From: CAWDVK01 sp963805715
GTDB lineage: Bacteria > Actinomycetota > Actinomycetes > Streptosporangiales > Streptosporangiaceae
Assembly (NCBI GenBank): GCA_963805715.1
Contig: CAWDVK010000020.1
Location: 310,001 to 374,000, forward strand
Length of the DNA: 64,000 bases
Direction: 5' to 3'
Shown here: positions 1-9,408 of the stretch, one piece after another
How positions within the stretch are numbered: the stretch's first letter is position 1
How the letters are laid out: each line of letters starts with the position of its first letter
The notes under the pieces: model-generated
The model's database searches: none
Seen by the model: only the letters and a program-made list of their open reading frames with translations
Told to the model about the DNA's origin: nothing
Translations under genes and position numbers: made by a program

Positions 1-1
1 G

Positions 2-1285
2 GCCGGGCTGCGGGTGGGCATGACCACAACCGACGGCGTCTACGCCGGCGGCCGCCTCATCCACGATGCCGATGCCTCGGGCCCGCGCTCGGCCGAGATG
101 GTGCTGGACGACCCGACGATCGAGGCGGCCGTGCTGGAGACGGCACGGGGCGGCATCATCCGGCGCGGGCTCGGCTACGACCAGGCCGACGTGGCCGTGA
201 TCACGAACATCACCGCCGATCACCTCGGCAGCGACGGCGTGGACGACCTGGATGAGCTCATCCACGTCAAGGCCCTGATCGCCGAGGAGATCGGCGATGG
301 CGCCTGCGTCGTGCTGAACGCGGACGACCCGCCGACCGCGGCGATTGCCGACCGGCCAGCGGTGCGCCGGCACAGCCCGGTGATCAGGTATTTCAGCCTG
401 GTCCCCGGCAACCCGGTGGTGACGCGCCATGCTGCGGCTGGCGGTATCAGTTATGAACTGCGCGAGGGGCAGCTGGTCGAGATCGAGTCGGGCAGCCACC
501 GTCCGCTGATCAGCGTGGCCGAGCTGCCCGGCGCATTCGGCGGCCTCGCCTCGCACCTGGTCGCCAACGCGCTCGCCGCCGCAGCCGCCTGCCGGGCAGC
601 CGGGGTGAGCGCCAAGGACATCCGGCAGGCACTGTCGGGCTTCACGCCCGGCGAGGTCAACCCGGGCCGGGGCAACTTCTACCGCGCCGGGGCGAGCCCG
701 CTGATCGTCGACTACGGGCACAATGCGGCCGCGCTGGAGGCGACCGGCCGCATGATCGCGAATGTCTGGCCTGCCGGGGCCGTGGCCGCGGTGACCCTGC
801 CGGGGGACCGCCGCGACGACCTGGTGACCGACACGGCGGCGGCGGTCGCCAGCTGGTTCGGCAAGGTGGTGGTCTACGAGGACAGCGACAGGCGCGGCCT
901 GCCGCCCGGCGAGATGCGCGAGATGATCGCGGCAGAGGTCCGCCGGGTCCGGCCTGACGTGGTCTGCGAGCATGCCGACGGGCCGCATGACGCCGTGGCC
1001 CGCGCCGTCGCGCTGGCCGGCGGCGAGCCGGTGCTGTTCCTTTACGAGAAGCTCGCCGCGGCCCGCGACGCCCTGGCGGCCATCGGCGCCGAGCCCTGGC
1101 CGTACGCAGACGTGGCCCTGGCCGCCGGCGGCGCGCTAGCCGACCCGGCCGACACGGTCACGGTGGAATCGCTGGTCTCCGGCGGCACGAAACGGATGGC
1201 CGAGCGCTGGCCAGCTGACGACGCCTCAGCTGACTACGAGCTGGTCACCGAGGACCGTCCAGCTGCCGAGCAGGCCGCGGGCTAG
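2..1285 (+). CDS. cphA: Cyanophycin synthetase-like Mur ligase, C-terminal part (5' end outside window)
   Basis: The open frame enters from the left edge, so only the C-terminal part is visible. It shows the Mur-ligase half of cyanophycin synthetase: GMTTTDGVY near the start, LETARGGIIRRGLG, the NITADHLG segment, a NADDP motif, and VDYGHN in the C-terminal domain. In the family this half adds arginine to the side chain of the polyaspartate backbone using ATP, making the storage polymer cyanophycin in the cytoplasm. The N-terminal ATP-grasp half should lie upstream and cannot be checked here. The last 30 or so residues are acidic and poorly conserved. A related Mur-type ligase is possible, but the motif set fits CphA best. 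Confidence 0.8.
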   Translation, partial: AGLRVGMTTTDGVYAGGRLIHDADASGPRSAEMVLDDPTIEAAVLETARGGIIRRGLGYDQADVAVITNITADHLGSDGVDDLDELIHVKALIAEEIGDGACVVLNADDPPTAAIADRPAVRRHSPVIRYFSLVPGNPVVTRHAAAGGISYELREGQLVEIESGSHRPLISVAELPGAFGGLASHLVANALAAAAACRAAGVSAKDIRQALSGFTPGEVNPGRGNFYRAGASPLIVDYGHNAAALEATGRMIANVWPAGAVAAVTLPGDRRDDLVTDTAAAVASWFGKVVVYEDSDRRGLPPGEMREMIAAEVRRVRPDVVCEHADGPHDAVARAVALAGGEPVLFLYEKLAAARDALAAIGAEPWPYADVALAAGGALADPADTVTVESLVSGGTKRMAERWPADDASADYELVTEDRPAAEQAAG

Positions 1286-1354
1286 CCCAGCCCGGCTTGG
1301 CCAGGACCGGCTATGGCTGTCACTATCCGGTGCGAACCGGGTCGGCGCGGATTG

Positions 1355-2161
1355 TCAGGCCGCCGCCCAGAGCGTCGTCATGTCCCGCAGCGGCACCTGG
1401 CACGGCGGCCCGTCGGCCACCTGCAGCCGGGGCGGACCAGCTGCCGGGACGGTGACGATCACCGCTGATCTCGTACCGTACTCCGCTGTGTGCACGCATG
1501 CCGCCAGCAGTGCCGCTGGCCGCGCCGGAGTGCCTGGCTGGCTGGCGGCCGGGCTCGCCGCGGCCGGATCAATCGCCGGCCGGTGATCACGCAGCACGTC
1601 GGCCAGCGCGGCGGCGGTGCCAGCAGCGCTGGCCCGGCCGGCCCGGCCGGTCAGGGCGGATAGCCGGGCGGCCACCTGCAGCTGCTTGGCCGACCGGGCC
1701 CGCAGCGGGGAGTTCTCCAGCACATGGCTGCCCGGCGCCAGATCCTCGACCTGTGGACGGCCTTCCCCGGTCAGGTCCACGGAGAACAGCGCCTGCCGGT
1801 CTCCGACCAGCAGGCAGCAGGGGTTGTATGCGGCCGGGTCGAGCGACGGGCAGACGGCCTCGATGGCGCTCCGCGCATCCCGGTAGGCGGCGAAGGCAAG
1901 CGGCAGCTCTCCGCGTGACTTCTTGTCCGGATCACGGCCCTGCGGCGACCACTGATTGGTGAGGCCCGCCACCAGCCCGTGCTCGTTGACGGCCAGCCAG
2001 GTGCCGCCGGCCAGCTCATCCCGGCCGCCGAGGATCCGCGGCCCCGACTCGCGCAGGATCGTCATGGTGACCGCCGGGCGCGCGTACCGCTCGTCCCTGT
2101 TGGCCGCCACGATCAGCGGCGCGTCGGCCAGCAGCCCGGATACCGCGATCAGAAGGCACAC
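1355..2161 (-). CDS. NRDE family protein (TANGO2-like)
   Basis: This 268-residue protein carries the family signature ANRDE at residues 20-24, followed by GGRDELAGGTWLAVN and GLVAGLTN, as in the NRDE/TANGO2 family. The family is thought to have an N-terminal-nucleophile-like fold. With the GTG start at 2161 the protein begins V/M-C-L-L, putting a cysteine at position 2 as in relatives. An in-frame ATG lies 36 bases further upstream, but the extra residues are not family-like. The molecular function of bacterial members is unknown. The gene faces the cyanophycin-synthetase-like gene and may share the strand and direction of the transfer operon behind it, with a repeat-filled gap of about 160 bases between. 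Confidence 0.8.
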   Translation of the reverse strand: MCLLIAVSGLLADAPLIVAANRDERYARPAVTMTILRESGPRILGGRDELAGGTWLAVNEHGLVAGLTNQWSPQGRDPDKKSRGELPLAFAAYRDARSAIEAVCPSLDPAAYNPCCLLVGDRQALFSVDLTGEGRPQVEDLAPGSHVLENSPLRARSAKQLQVAARLSALTGRAGRASAAGTAAALADVLRDHRPAIDPAAASPAASQPGTPARPAALLAACVHTAEYGTRSAVIVTVPAAGPPRLQVADGPPCQVPLRDMTTLWAAA

Positions 2162-2199
2162 CCGGCTGACGTTACCGGCCGCGACGGGCGTCGGCACCG

Positions 2200-2302
2200 C
2201 TGCCCGGCCCGCTGCCCGGCCCGCTGCCGGCCCGCTGCCGGCCCGCTGCCGGCCCGCTGCCGGGCCGCTGCCGGGCCGCTGCCGGGCCGCTGCCGGGCGC
2301 TA
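2200..2302. repeat. Tandem 11-12-bp GC repeat
   Basis: About nine copies of a unit close to CCCGCTGCCGG, with GCCGCTGCCGG variants at the right end, fill the gap between the NRDE gene and the NlpC/P60 gene. The unit length is not a multiple of three and the copies lie outside both genes. Confidence 0.85.
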
Positions 2303-2318
2303 GGCCCGGCCCGCAGGG

Positions 2319-3485
2319 TCAGCCGGCCGGCGGCGCGTCGGCCACGACGACGCCCCGGTGCCCCCACGGCTGGGTGAAGCCGACCGGGTCCTGGTCGCCG
2401 GCCGCCGCGCCGGAGTTCCCGTAGTGCGCGATGCGGATCGGGAAGCCGGTGGCATAAGCCTCGATCATCATCCCGTTGCCGATGACCAGGCCGACATGGC
2501 CGGGCGATGCCCTCGTCCCGTCTGATCCGGCGAAGAAGACGAGGTCACCCGGCTGGACCTGGCTGGCCGGGACCTGGCGGCCCCAGGTCCATTGCTGCTG
2601 TGACGTGCGCGGGATGTCGATCCCGGCCGCTCGGTACGCCATCATGACCAGGCCGGAGCAGTCAAAGGCGTCCGGGCCGGTGCCGCCCCACTGGTAGGGC
2701 TTGCCGATCTGCTGCTCGGCGTAGGCGATGGCAGTGGCGGCCGCGCCGCTGCTGGCGGCCGCGGCGCCGGGCAGGCACTGGGGCGCGGCGTCCAGCGTCA
2801 CGGGGGTGATGGAGTAGCCGCCGCTGGCGTACACGCTGGCCAGCGTGGTGACCGCCTGGACGTAGGACTCCAGGTGGTTGTAGGCGAAGATCGCATCGTC
2901 GACGTTGGTCAGGATGCCGTGCGCCAGGAGGTACTTCGCCGCCCCGGCGATCGCATCCGCCGGATCGTAGACATCGGCGATCCCGTCACCATCGGCGTCG
3001 GTGGCGACTCCGTCCACGTGCTCGCTGGCCGGGTGGATGGGCGCGCCGCCCCAGGTATTGCCAGCCGCGCCGCCGATCCCGATCTGCATCGGGCCCGCCG
3101 CCCCGTAGGCGTTCGCCCCGCTGTGCACGCCGGGCAGCGTGCTCCGGCCGTCATCACTCTCCACCTCGCCGATGCCGGCCAGGACCACCCACGGGACGCC
3201 GTACTTCTTTCCGGTCGCCTGGAACAGGACGAGGTAGTTCGCCGGAATCGAGTGCCGCGCCGAGGTGCTGGCCGGCGGCTGCGGGGCCAGCCCGCCGGTG
3301 GCGGCCGGGCAGGAACCACCCGATTCGCTCAGCATCGAGCCGCTGGCGAACAGCATGACGGGCGCGATCAGCGTGGCCAGCAGCACCAGCGCCGCCACGG
3401 CCACGAGAGCCGGCATGAACCACCGGGGCAGCGATGACCGGGCCGGGCCGCGGCCGGATCGCGGGCCCAGTGGCGGCCAGCTCAT
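2319..3485 (-). CDS. TcpG-like bifunctional cell-wall hydrolase (muramidase/transglycosylase plus NlpC/P60)
   Basis: The 388-residue protein has a cytoplasmic tail, one membrane segment at about residues 24-48, a lysozyme/SLT-like domain at about 80-215 with an acidic GEVESDDG motif (candidate catalytic Glu107 or Glu109), and an NlpC/P60 peptidase domain at about 250-375 with DCSGL (Cys276) and GHVGLV (His330). In Tn916/pCW3-type systems such a protein (Orf14/TcpG) locally opens peptidoglycan so that the transfer channel can cross the wall. Its ATG overlaps the stop of the upstream VirB8-like gene by four bases, so it is the last gene of the transfer operon. A free cell-wall hydrolase is possible, but the context argues for the transfer role. 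Confidence 0.85.
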   Translation of the reverse strand: MSWPPLGPRSGRGPARSSLPRWFMPALVAVAALVLLATLIAPVMLFASGSMLSESGGSCPAATGGLAPQPPASTSARHSIPANYLVLFQATGKKYGVPWVVLAGIGEVESDDGRSTLPGVHSGANAYGAAGPMQIGIGGAAGNTWGGAPIHPASEHVDGVATDADGDGIADVYDPADAIAGAAKYLLAHGILTNVDDAIFAYNHLESYVQAVTTLASVYASGGYSITPVTLDAAPQCLPGAAAASSGAAATAIAYAEQQIGKPYQWGGTGPDAFDCSGLVMMAYRAAGIDIPRTSQQQWTWGRQVPASQVQPGDLVFFAGSDGTRASPGHVGLVIGNGMMIEAYATGFPIRIAHYGNSGAAAGDQDPVGFTQPWGHRGVVVADAPPAG

Positions 3486-4141
3486 GAATTCCCCGCCGAG
3501 GCCAGCTCCACGTCGCTGACCAGCCAGCTGGTGTCACCGCCGGTGACAGTGACCGCGTAGTCGGTGCTGACCTGGCTGGTGCCGTTCGTGCTGGTGATCC
3601 GCTCGGTGACGGCCACGACGAAGGTAATGCTGCCGGGGCCGAAGGCGCGCAGCGACAGGATCGAGGCCGTCCCCGTCGATACCTGATGCTGGCTGACCCG
3701 CAGCGCGGTCACGCCCGGCGTGACATAGGCAGCCGAGATCTGCCCGGCTAGCTGCGGCGAGGCCATGCTGCGCAGCGGTGCGACGTAGGCCGCGGCGCTC
3801 TGGGTGTAGGAAAAGGTGCCGTACGCGACACCGAACCTGGTGACCATCGCAGCCGCACTGTCCAGGCCAGCCTGGGTGAACGGCAGCCACTGGTAGATGT
3901 CCGGCGGGCCGGTCTCGCCCGGGGCCGCGGTCGGCGCTGCGGTCGGGGCTGGCGTCGTGACAGGGGCGCTGGCAGCCGGCGTGCCGGTCGCGGCCGTCTG
4001 CCGCGGCGACGGGGACCGGGCGGACGAAGGGTGCCGGCCGGTGCCATGGGCAATGGGCGTGAACAGATAGAAGCCAAGGCCGGCCAGCACGATGACGATC
4101 AGGACGAAGACGGCTTTGCGCTGACCGGCACTGAGTTCCAT
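3482..4141 (-). CDS. Small membrane-anchored VirB8/TcpC-like transfer protein
   Basis: This 219-residue protein has a short basic N-terminus, one membrane segment at about residues 9-27, a Pro/Thr/Ala-rich linker to about residue 75, and a compact extracytoplasmic domain with alternating strands. That layout matches the NTF2-like periplasmic domain of VirB8/TcpC-type components. I see no strong family motif, so the assignment rests on size, topology and position between the VirB6-like gene and the wall hydrolase. It overlaps the next gene by four bases (ATGA) and starts 12 bases after the previous gene. It could be an accessory scaffold of the secretion channel. Confidence 0.6.
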   Translation of the reverse strand: MELSAGQRKAVFVLIVIVLAGLGFYLFTPIAHGTGRHPSSARSPSPRQTAATGTPAASAPVTTPAPTAAPTAAPGETGPPDIYQWLPFTQAGLDSAAAMVTRFGVAYGTFSYTQSAAAYVAPLRSMASPQLAGQISAAYVTPGVTALRVSQHQVSTGTASILSLRAFGPGSITFVVAVTERITSTNGTSQVSTDYAVTVTGGDTSWLVSDVELASAGNS

Positions 4142-4153
4142 CGCGGTGGCCCG

Positions 4154-6901
4154 TTACTTGCGGCGCCTGATCGGATGCAGCCAGAACGGCCCGGCTGGCT
4201 CGCGGCGCTCGGCCGGGGACGGCCCGGCCAGCGGCGCGGCGCCGGACTCACCGCGCGGACCGGGACCGCCGCGACCCTGAGCCGGCGGATGCCCTGCGCT
4301 GTCCGGGCCAGGCTGGCCAGCCGGGCGGGGCCGGCGAGCCGCGGGCGGGGCCGGACGGCGAGCCGGCGCCCAGCCGGAGGCCGGCGGCAGTGCCGGCTGG
4401 CGCGTGGGCCTGGCCTGGCGCTCGGGCGCTGGCTGGCGTGCGGACGCGGCCTGGCGCTCCGGTGCGGGCTGGCGCGCGGACGCGGGCTGGCGCCCTGGCG
4501 CTGGCTGGCGCGCAGGCCTGGCCTGGCGCTCCTGTGCGGGCTGGCGCGCGGACGCGGGCTGGCGCCCTGGCGCGGGCTGGTGCGGCGGCGCGCTGCGGGC
4601 CGGGCGGCCGGGCCACCTGCCCGCCGCAGGGCCCGGTGCGCCGCCACCGGATCGGGCCGGCGGCACGGGCCCGGCGGCCGCGTCCTCCGGTCGCCTGCCG
4701 CCGGTGCCGAGCCGCCACGGAGAACTGCGCGCGGCGGCACCGCCGGAGCCGCCGCTCGCCGGGCCGGTCCCTGCTCCAGCGCGCGGGCCGCCTGGACGGG
4801 CCGGGGGCGGAGCCGGACTGCGGGCAGCCGGCGGCCCGCCGTCCGCCGCAGCTCCGTTCAGCCGGACGGTACTGCCAGGAGCCCGGACGGACGAGGGCGA
4901 CGCGGCGGCGGTGCCGCGCTTCGGCAGGACAAGCGGCGGCGGTTCGGTGGCCCCGGCCTCTGCGACCGTGCCGGCCCAGGCACGCGCTCGCGCACCTGGT
5001 CCGGGCCGGCCGCCGGTCCCGTCGGCCGCGTCCGCCCCGGCGGGCCCGTCCGGGACCGCGCCGTCCGGCGCCGCCGCGCCATCCGGCTGCACCCGGACGG
5101 CGGCCAGCTCCGCCGGGCTGGACAGGCCGGCCGCCGCCGCGCCGGCGCCGGCCGCCGCGGCGGCGCCGAGCGCCAGGGTCGCAGCATGCGCCGGGTTCTG
5201 CCGGGCCCATCTCGCGGCCCGGTAGGCGGCGACGCCGGGCACGGCAGCGGTGGCAGCGGCCAGCGTGTTGCCGCGCGCCGTCTCGCCGGCCCGGGCCAGG
5301 TCGGCATCCGCCCGCTCCCGCGCGCCGATCATGCCGTAGCCGACGGCGGAGAACAGGTGCTGGAACGGCTTGCGGTAGATGAACGCGGCCAGCGTGACCA
5401 GCGCGATCATCAGGATCTTCAGCGCCCAGGACAGGACCGCGTCACTGGTTCCCATGATCAGCGCATAGCAGTACAGCAGGAGGCTCAGCACCAGGGCGAC
5501 GGCTGCCTGCTTGAGCAGCACGCCGACGAGCATCTCGGCCCACCGCATGGCCACGACCCGGCCGAAGCCGGGGTGCGTGCCGATGAGCAGGAAGAACGGG
5601 CCGACGATGAGCAGCAGCAGGAAGCCGAGCTTGAGCAGGATCAGCGTGACCGAGATCAGCAGGATGAGCACGCCGGCCACCGCGGCTGCGAACAGGGCCG
5701 CGAACGCGATCTCCAGCCGGGTGGTCCACTCCTTGCCCTGGAACAGCGGATAGATCGCGGGATCGTTCTGCTGGATGCTGGTGGCAATGCCGGCGTAGGT
5801 GGCCTGCTTGGCCTGGAGCAGTGCCGTCGACGGCTTCTCGTTGGCGGCAAAGGCCTGAGCCCACAGCAGCTGCCGGGCGTAGGCGTTCACCGCGGTCGGC
5901 TTGCCGCCTGGCGCCGAGTAGCTGGCGGTCCCGAACTCGCCGATCAGCCAGGGCTTGCAGACCAGCACGGTCCACAGCTCATCGGCGTTCTGGTTGACCA
6001 CGGTGCTGCCCGCCGTGTAGCCGTAGCTGGACGGCTGCACCTGCGGATCGCCCTTCTGCACCGGCACGCAGCTGCTCGGGCCGGGGCTCGGCAGCTTGGC
6101 GAAGGCCGTGTTCAGGGCCTGCGAGATCCCGTCCGACACGCTGGTCCCGGCGCCGGTGACCGCCGCTGGCCTGCCGATCAGGAACAGGGCCGCCGCGCAG
6201 GCGATCACCATCCAGACGATCCCCTCGATCGTCCGGGTTCCGCGCTTGCGGATCAGGCCCTGCCAGGCCAGCCAGATCGCTCCGATGATCACGACGGCGG
6301 CGACGTAGGGGAAGTAGATCGCGTTGCCGATCCCGGAGATCAGCCTGTCGGTGACATCGCGCAGCCAGGACACGATGCCGTCACCCGCCGCAGACTGGTA
6401 CACGGTGATCGTGACCCGGTCGATCGACTTGGCCACGTCGAACACCATGCCGGCCACGTTGTTGCCGATCAGCGACGTCATGTCGGAGCACTGCAGGTTG
6501 GTCGCGTTCCAGTTCTGGCCGGACACGCCGTACTGGTCATACAGCGTGGCCGGCTGCTTCCCGGTGTCCGGCGGGGTGACCATGGAGTCAATGCCGGAGT
6601 CCGCTGGCTCCGGATCGGGCAGCGACGGAGTGCAGAGGTTGTTGATGGCGCCCAGCACGCCGGACTGGCCCAGCGTGCAGTACCCGAACAGGCTGGCGAT
6701 GTCGCCGATGCCGGGCACCCCGCAGATGCCGCCGGACGCCGAAGGCGCGGCGACCGCAGTCCGCACCGTGGCGTGCCCCGCGTCGGCCCGCCCGGCTGGC
6801 TGCCCGACCGCGGCGTGCGCTGCCGCGGGAAGGCAGAGCAGCCCGGCGAGCACGGCCAGGACCAGGGCGGTCCGGCGCGGAAGACTGCGGGCTCTGAGCA
6901 T
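4154..6901 (-). CDS. VirB6/TrbL-like polytopic transfer protein (TcpH-like)
   Basis: The protein is 915 residues from the ATG at 6901, which overlaps the VirB4-type stop by one base (TGATG). A signal peptide covers about residues 1-26, followed by an extracellular stretch with several cysteines. At least six membrane helices then fall between roughly residues 180 and 540, including a long hydrophobic block around ILLISVTLILLKLGFLLLL. The remaining 370 residues are a disordered Pro/Ala/Arg/Gln tail with RQPAPERQ-like repeats. In type IV systems VirB6/TcpH forms the inner-membrane channel core. An in-frame start upstream at 7024 would lie inside the preceding gene and is unlikely. The low-complexity tail is unusually long. 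Confidence 0.75.
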   Translation of the reverse strand: MLRARSLPRRTALVLAVLAGLLCLPAAAHAAVGQPAGRADAGHATVRTAVAAPSASGGICGVPGIGDIASLFGYCTLGQSGVLGAINNLCTPSLPDPEPADSGIDSMVTPPDTGKQPATLYDQYGVSGQNWNATNLQCSDMTSLIGNNVAGMVFDVAKSIDRVTITVYQSAAGDGIVSWLRDVTDRLISGIGNAIYFPYVAAVVIIGAIWLAWQGLIRKRGTRTIEGIVWMVIACAAALFLIGRPAAVTGAGTSVSDGISQALNTAFAKLPSPGPSSCVPVQKGDPQVQPSSYGYTAGSTVVNQNADELWTVLVCKPWLIGEFGTASYSAPGGKPTAVNAYARQLLWAQAFAANEKPSTALLQAKQATYAGIATSIQQNDPAIYPLFQGKEWTTRLEIAFAALFAAAVAGVLILLISVTLILLKLGFLLLLIVGPFFLLIGTHPGFGRVVAMRWAEMLVGVLLKQAAVALVLSLLLYCYALIMGTSDAVLSWALKILMIALVTLAAFIYRKPFQHLFSAVGYGMIGARERADADLARAGETARGNTLAAATAAVPGVAAYRAARWARQNPAHAATLALGAAAAAGAGAAAAGLSSPAELAAVRVQPDGAAAPDGAVPDGPAGADAADGTGGRPGPGARARAWAGTVAEAGATEPPPLVLPKRGTAAASPSSVRAPGSTVRLNGAAADGGPPAARSPAPPPARPGGPRAGAGTGPASGGSGGAAARSSPWRLGTGGRRPEDAAAGPVPPARSGGGAPGPAAGRWPGRPARSAPPHQPAPGRQPASARQPAQERQARPARQPAPGRQPASARQPAPERQAASARQPAPERQARPTRQPALPPASGWAPARRPAPPAARRPRPAGQPGPDSAGHPPAQGRGGPGPRGESGAAPLAGPSPAERREPAGPFWLHPIRRRK
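4390..4600. repeat. Degenerate in-frame repeats coding the tail of the VirB6-like protein
   Basis: Fifteen- to eighteen-base units related to GCTGGCGCGCGGACGCG recur about ten times. On the minus strand they encode RQPA-S/P-x-RQPAPERQ-type repeats in the C-terminal tail. Phase is kept, so the array has expanded without breaking the frame. Confidence 0.7.
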
Positions 6902-9408
6902 CAGGGGGGCTCCTGGAGGGTCTGGTCGCCGGCGGCCGCTCGCCCGGCCCGGGCCGGCTGGCTGGCCTGGGCCGTGACGGGCATCTCGCCGGGGCGCGCC
7001 CTGGTCGGGTTGGTGTCGAGCCACTTACGCAGGTCGTCGGAGATCAGGTCGACGCCGATCCGGCCCGCCCGGCCGTCCAGGTCACGGAAGAGGCATTCGC
7101 CATTGCCCAGCCCGCGCAGCACGGCCCGGTGCTCGTCGGAGGGTTCCAGGCCCAGGAGCGATAGCACGCTGCTGATCTCGGACTGCTCGGTCGAGCGGAA
7201 GGCGAAGACGCTGGAAATGCAGTTGGTGACCTGCTCATTCAGCAGGTCACCGGCGTTCTGCGAAACCATGATCAGCGCGGTGTTGCGGGACCGGCCCATC
7301 CGGGAGACCTCGGGGATGAGCTTCGCCCCCTGCGGGGTAGAGGTGATCGCCCATGCCTCGTCCAGGAAGATCGCCTTCGGCAGCCGCCGGTCCATGCCGT
7401 TGAGCAGCCGCCGCGCGAACTGCGATACCAGGTACAGCAGTGCCACCGAGAGCCGCTGCTCGTAGGAGTAGTCGTCACGCTTGAGCGCCACGTCGGGCAG
7501 GGTCAGGCCGGCCAGCGTGAACACGGTCGTCCAGCCCGCGGCGTCGATCCGCTCGCCGCCCGATGGCGCGAAGCACAACCGGGCCAGCCGCATCTCCGAC
7601 ATGGAGCGCAGCACCGCACCCAGGTTGACCGAAGCGGGGTCGGCGGACTTCTCCAGGTGCTCGACCACCTTGCCCAGGCTGGGCTCATCCGCCGCGGCGA
7701 CCGCGGCGACCGCCTGGATCATGGCGCTCTCGCGCTCCTCGCTCATCCGCGGCAGCAGCAGCCTGAGGGTCTCGGTCGCCATTGTCCGCCGCTCGGCCAG
7801 CTCGTCACCGAACGAGAACGGGTCGAGCAGGCCGGGCGCCGCGCTGCCGAGCGGAAGCACCCTGGCCCGGCGGCCGCGCTGCTGCAGGAGCGTCACCAGC
7901 GACTCCGCGTCGCCCTTGGGGTCAATCGCCGCCACCGTCACCCCGCGCAGCGCCAGCTGCAGCAGGAGCAGCAGGGCCAGCGTCGTCTTCCCGCCGCCCG
8001 GCTCGCCGGTGACAGCCACCGCGGTCGGGCGGTTCCGCGCGGCGGCCACCAGCGGATCGAAATGGACCACTGACCGGGCCCGGCCCATCGTCTCGCCGAT
8101 GTAGGGGCCGATCCAGCCGGCGTCCGGGGCGGCCCGGTCCCCGACATCCACCGTGGCCGTCGGCATGCCGCCGGCCACCGTGTACAGCGGCTGGCGCTGC
8201 AGGTAGGAGTTGAGGCGGACCCGGTCACCCGGCAGCGACTCGCGCAGCAGCGAGAACTGATCGCCGGTGGAATTGACCACGTCGATGCCGGCGTCCCGGT
8301 AATGCTCGACGACGGCCTCGGCGCGACGCACGCACAGCTCTCGGGTCGGGGCGCTGACGGCCAGCCGGTGCCAGCCGTAGACGAAAGGCAGCCGCTCCTT
8401 GGTGATGCCGTGCTCGAGCTGGCGTGCCGCTTCGATCTGCTCCGCCAGCGCGATCGGGAGCTCAGCCCCGGCCTCCCGGATGTGCGCGTCCATGTCCCTG
8501 GCGTGGGCCAGCCTGCGGCCGACATCCTTGCTGGCCCTGGCCGGCGGGATCAGCCGCATGCGCAGGCTGGCCTCGACCGGGAACGGCAGGGCGTCGGCGT
8601 AGTGCAGCCAAGGCTCGCCATCCGGGAAGTACATGATGTCCGGGAAGCGCGCGAAGGAGAGGAAAGCGGCGTACGACTCCCCCCGCGGATGCTCCAGGCG
8701 CAGCAGCGTGCGGCCGTTGTGCACCTGTCCCTCGATCAGGGACTCGATCTCGCCGGCGCCCCAGGTACGGCGGCGGGCCGCCGACGGCGCCGGGTCCGTG
8801 GCCGTTCCGGTGAGCGCGTGCCGGAACAGCCAGCTGAGCTCATCCGAGGTAGCGTGCCGGGCGGTCAGGGCGCTGGACAGCAGCGCGCGGCCGAGCCGCT
8901 CGGCGTGCTCGGTCCAGCGCGCGATCTCGCCGGCCGGAACGGCCTCGTCGACCAGCCCGAGAGCCTGCTCGCTGGCGCGGTAGGCACCGAGGAACTGGCC
9001 AAGGAATCCGGTAGGCAGCTGCGCCCGCATGCCCCGCTGCCCGAGCCGGACGCCCAGGTATACCTCCTTCGTCCAGAAGTTCTTCGTCCACACGTGCCGG
9101 TACATCTCGTCCAGGTACGCGAGCCATCCGGGGCCGCCGTCCGAGGTGGCATCCAGGCCGGTCGCCCATTCGGCCGCCGGGTAGGACCGGTGCGCGATCC
9201 GCAGGTGCACTTCGGCATCAGCGATCCGGATGCCAGCCAGCGCGACAGTAATGTTGGTGGCGAGCGCTTCGCGCTCCTGCGGCGTGGTGAACTCGTAGGA
9301 CACGGTGGGCACTCGGTAGTAGGCCCACGCATGCGTGTCCGTCAGCAGGATCCGGTCATCGAAATACCGGACAGAAAGCCGGCTGTGGCCAGTAGTCCGT
9401 GCGGTCAT
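6901..9408 (-). CDS. VirB4-type conjugation ATPase (TcpF/TraC-like)
   Basis: This 835-residue cytoplasmic ATPase has an N-terminal region typical of VirB4/TraC/TcpF proteins and a C-terminal RecA-like motor. The Walker A motif is GEPGGGKTT at about residues 466-474 and Walker B is AIFLDEAW near residue 683, followed by a conserved MVSQNAGD segment. The family energises assembly of, and transport through, type IV channels. Its ATG overlaps the stop of the MinD-like gene by four bases and its stop overlaps the VirB6-like start by one, so the three are translationally coupled. Length and motifs are intact and nothing suggests decay. Confidence 0.9.
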   Translation of the reverse strand: MTARTTGHSRLSVRYFDDRILLTDTHAWAYYRVPTVSYEFTTPQEREALATNITVALAGIRIADAEVHLRIAHRSYPAAEWATGLDATSDGGPGWLAYLDEMYRHVWTKNFWTKEVYLGVRLGQRGMRAQLPTGFLGQFLGAYRASEQALGLVDEAVPAGEIARWTEHAERLGRALLSSALTARHATSDELSWLFRHALTGTATDPAPSAARRRTWGAGEIESLIEGQVHNGRTLLRLEHPRGESYAAFLSFARFPDIMYFPDGEPWLHYADALPFPVEASLRMRLIPPARASKDVGRRLAHARDMDAHIREAGAELPIALAEQIEAARQLEHGITKERLPFVYGWHRLAVSAPTRELCVRRAEAVVEHYRDAGIDVVNSTGDQFSLLRESLPGDRVRLNSYLQRQPLYTVAGGMPTATVDVGDRAAPDAGWIGPYIGETMGRARSVVHFDPLVAAARNRPTAVAVTGEPGGGKTTLALLLLLQLALRGVTVAAIDPKGDAESLVTLLQQRGRRARVLPLGSAAPGLLDPFSFGDELAERRTMATETLRLLLPRMSEERESAMIQAVAAVAAADEPSLGKVVEHLEKSADPASVNLGAVLRSMSEMRLARLCFAPSGGERIDAAGWTTVFTLAGLTLPDVALKRDDYSYEQRLSVALLYLVSQFARRLLNGMDRRLPKAIFLDEAWAITSTPQGAKLIPEVSRMGRSRNTALIMVSQNAGDLLNEQVTNCISSVFAFRSTEQSEISSVLSLLGLEPSDEHRAVLRGLGNGECLFRDLDGRAGRIGVDLISDDLRKWLDTNPTRARPGEMPVTAQASQPARAGRAAAGDQTLQEPP

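Noticed and set aside
4031..7465. A 1,144-codon open frame on the plus strand
   Set aside because: It lies opposite the VirB6-like and VirB4-type genes, is Arg/Gly/Gln-rich without motifs, and is the usual mirror frame of GC-rich coding DNA.
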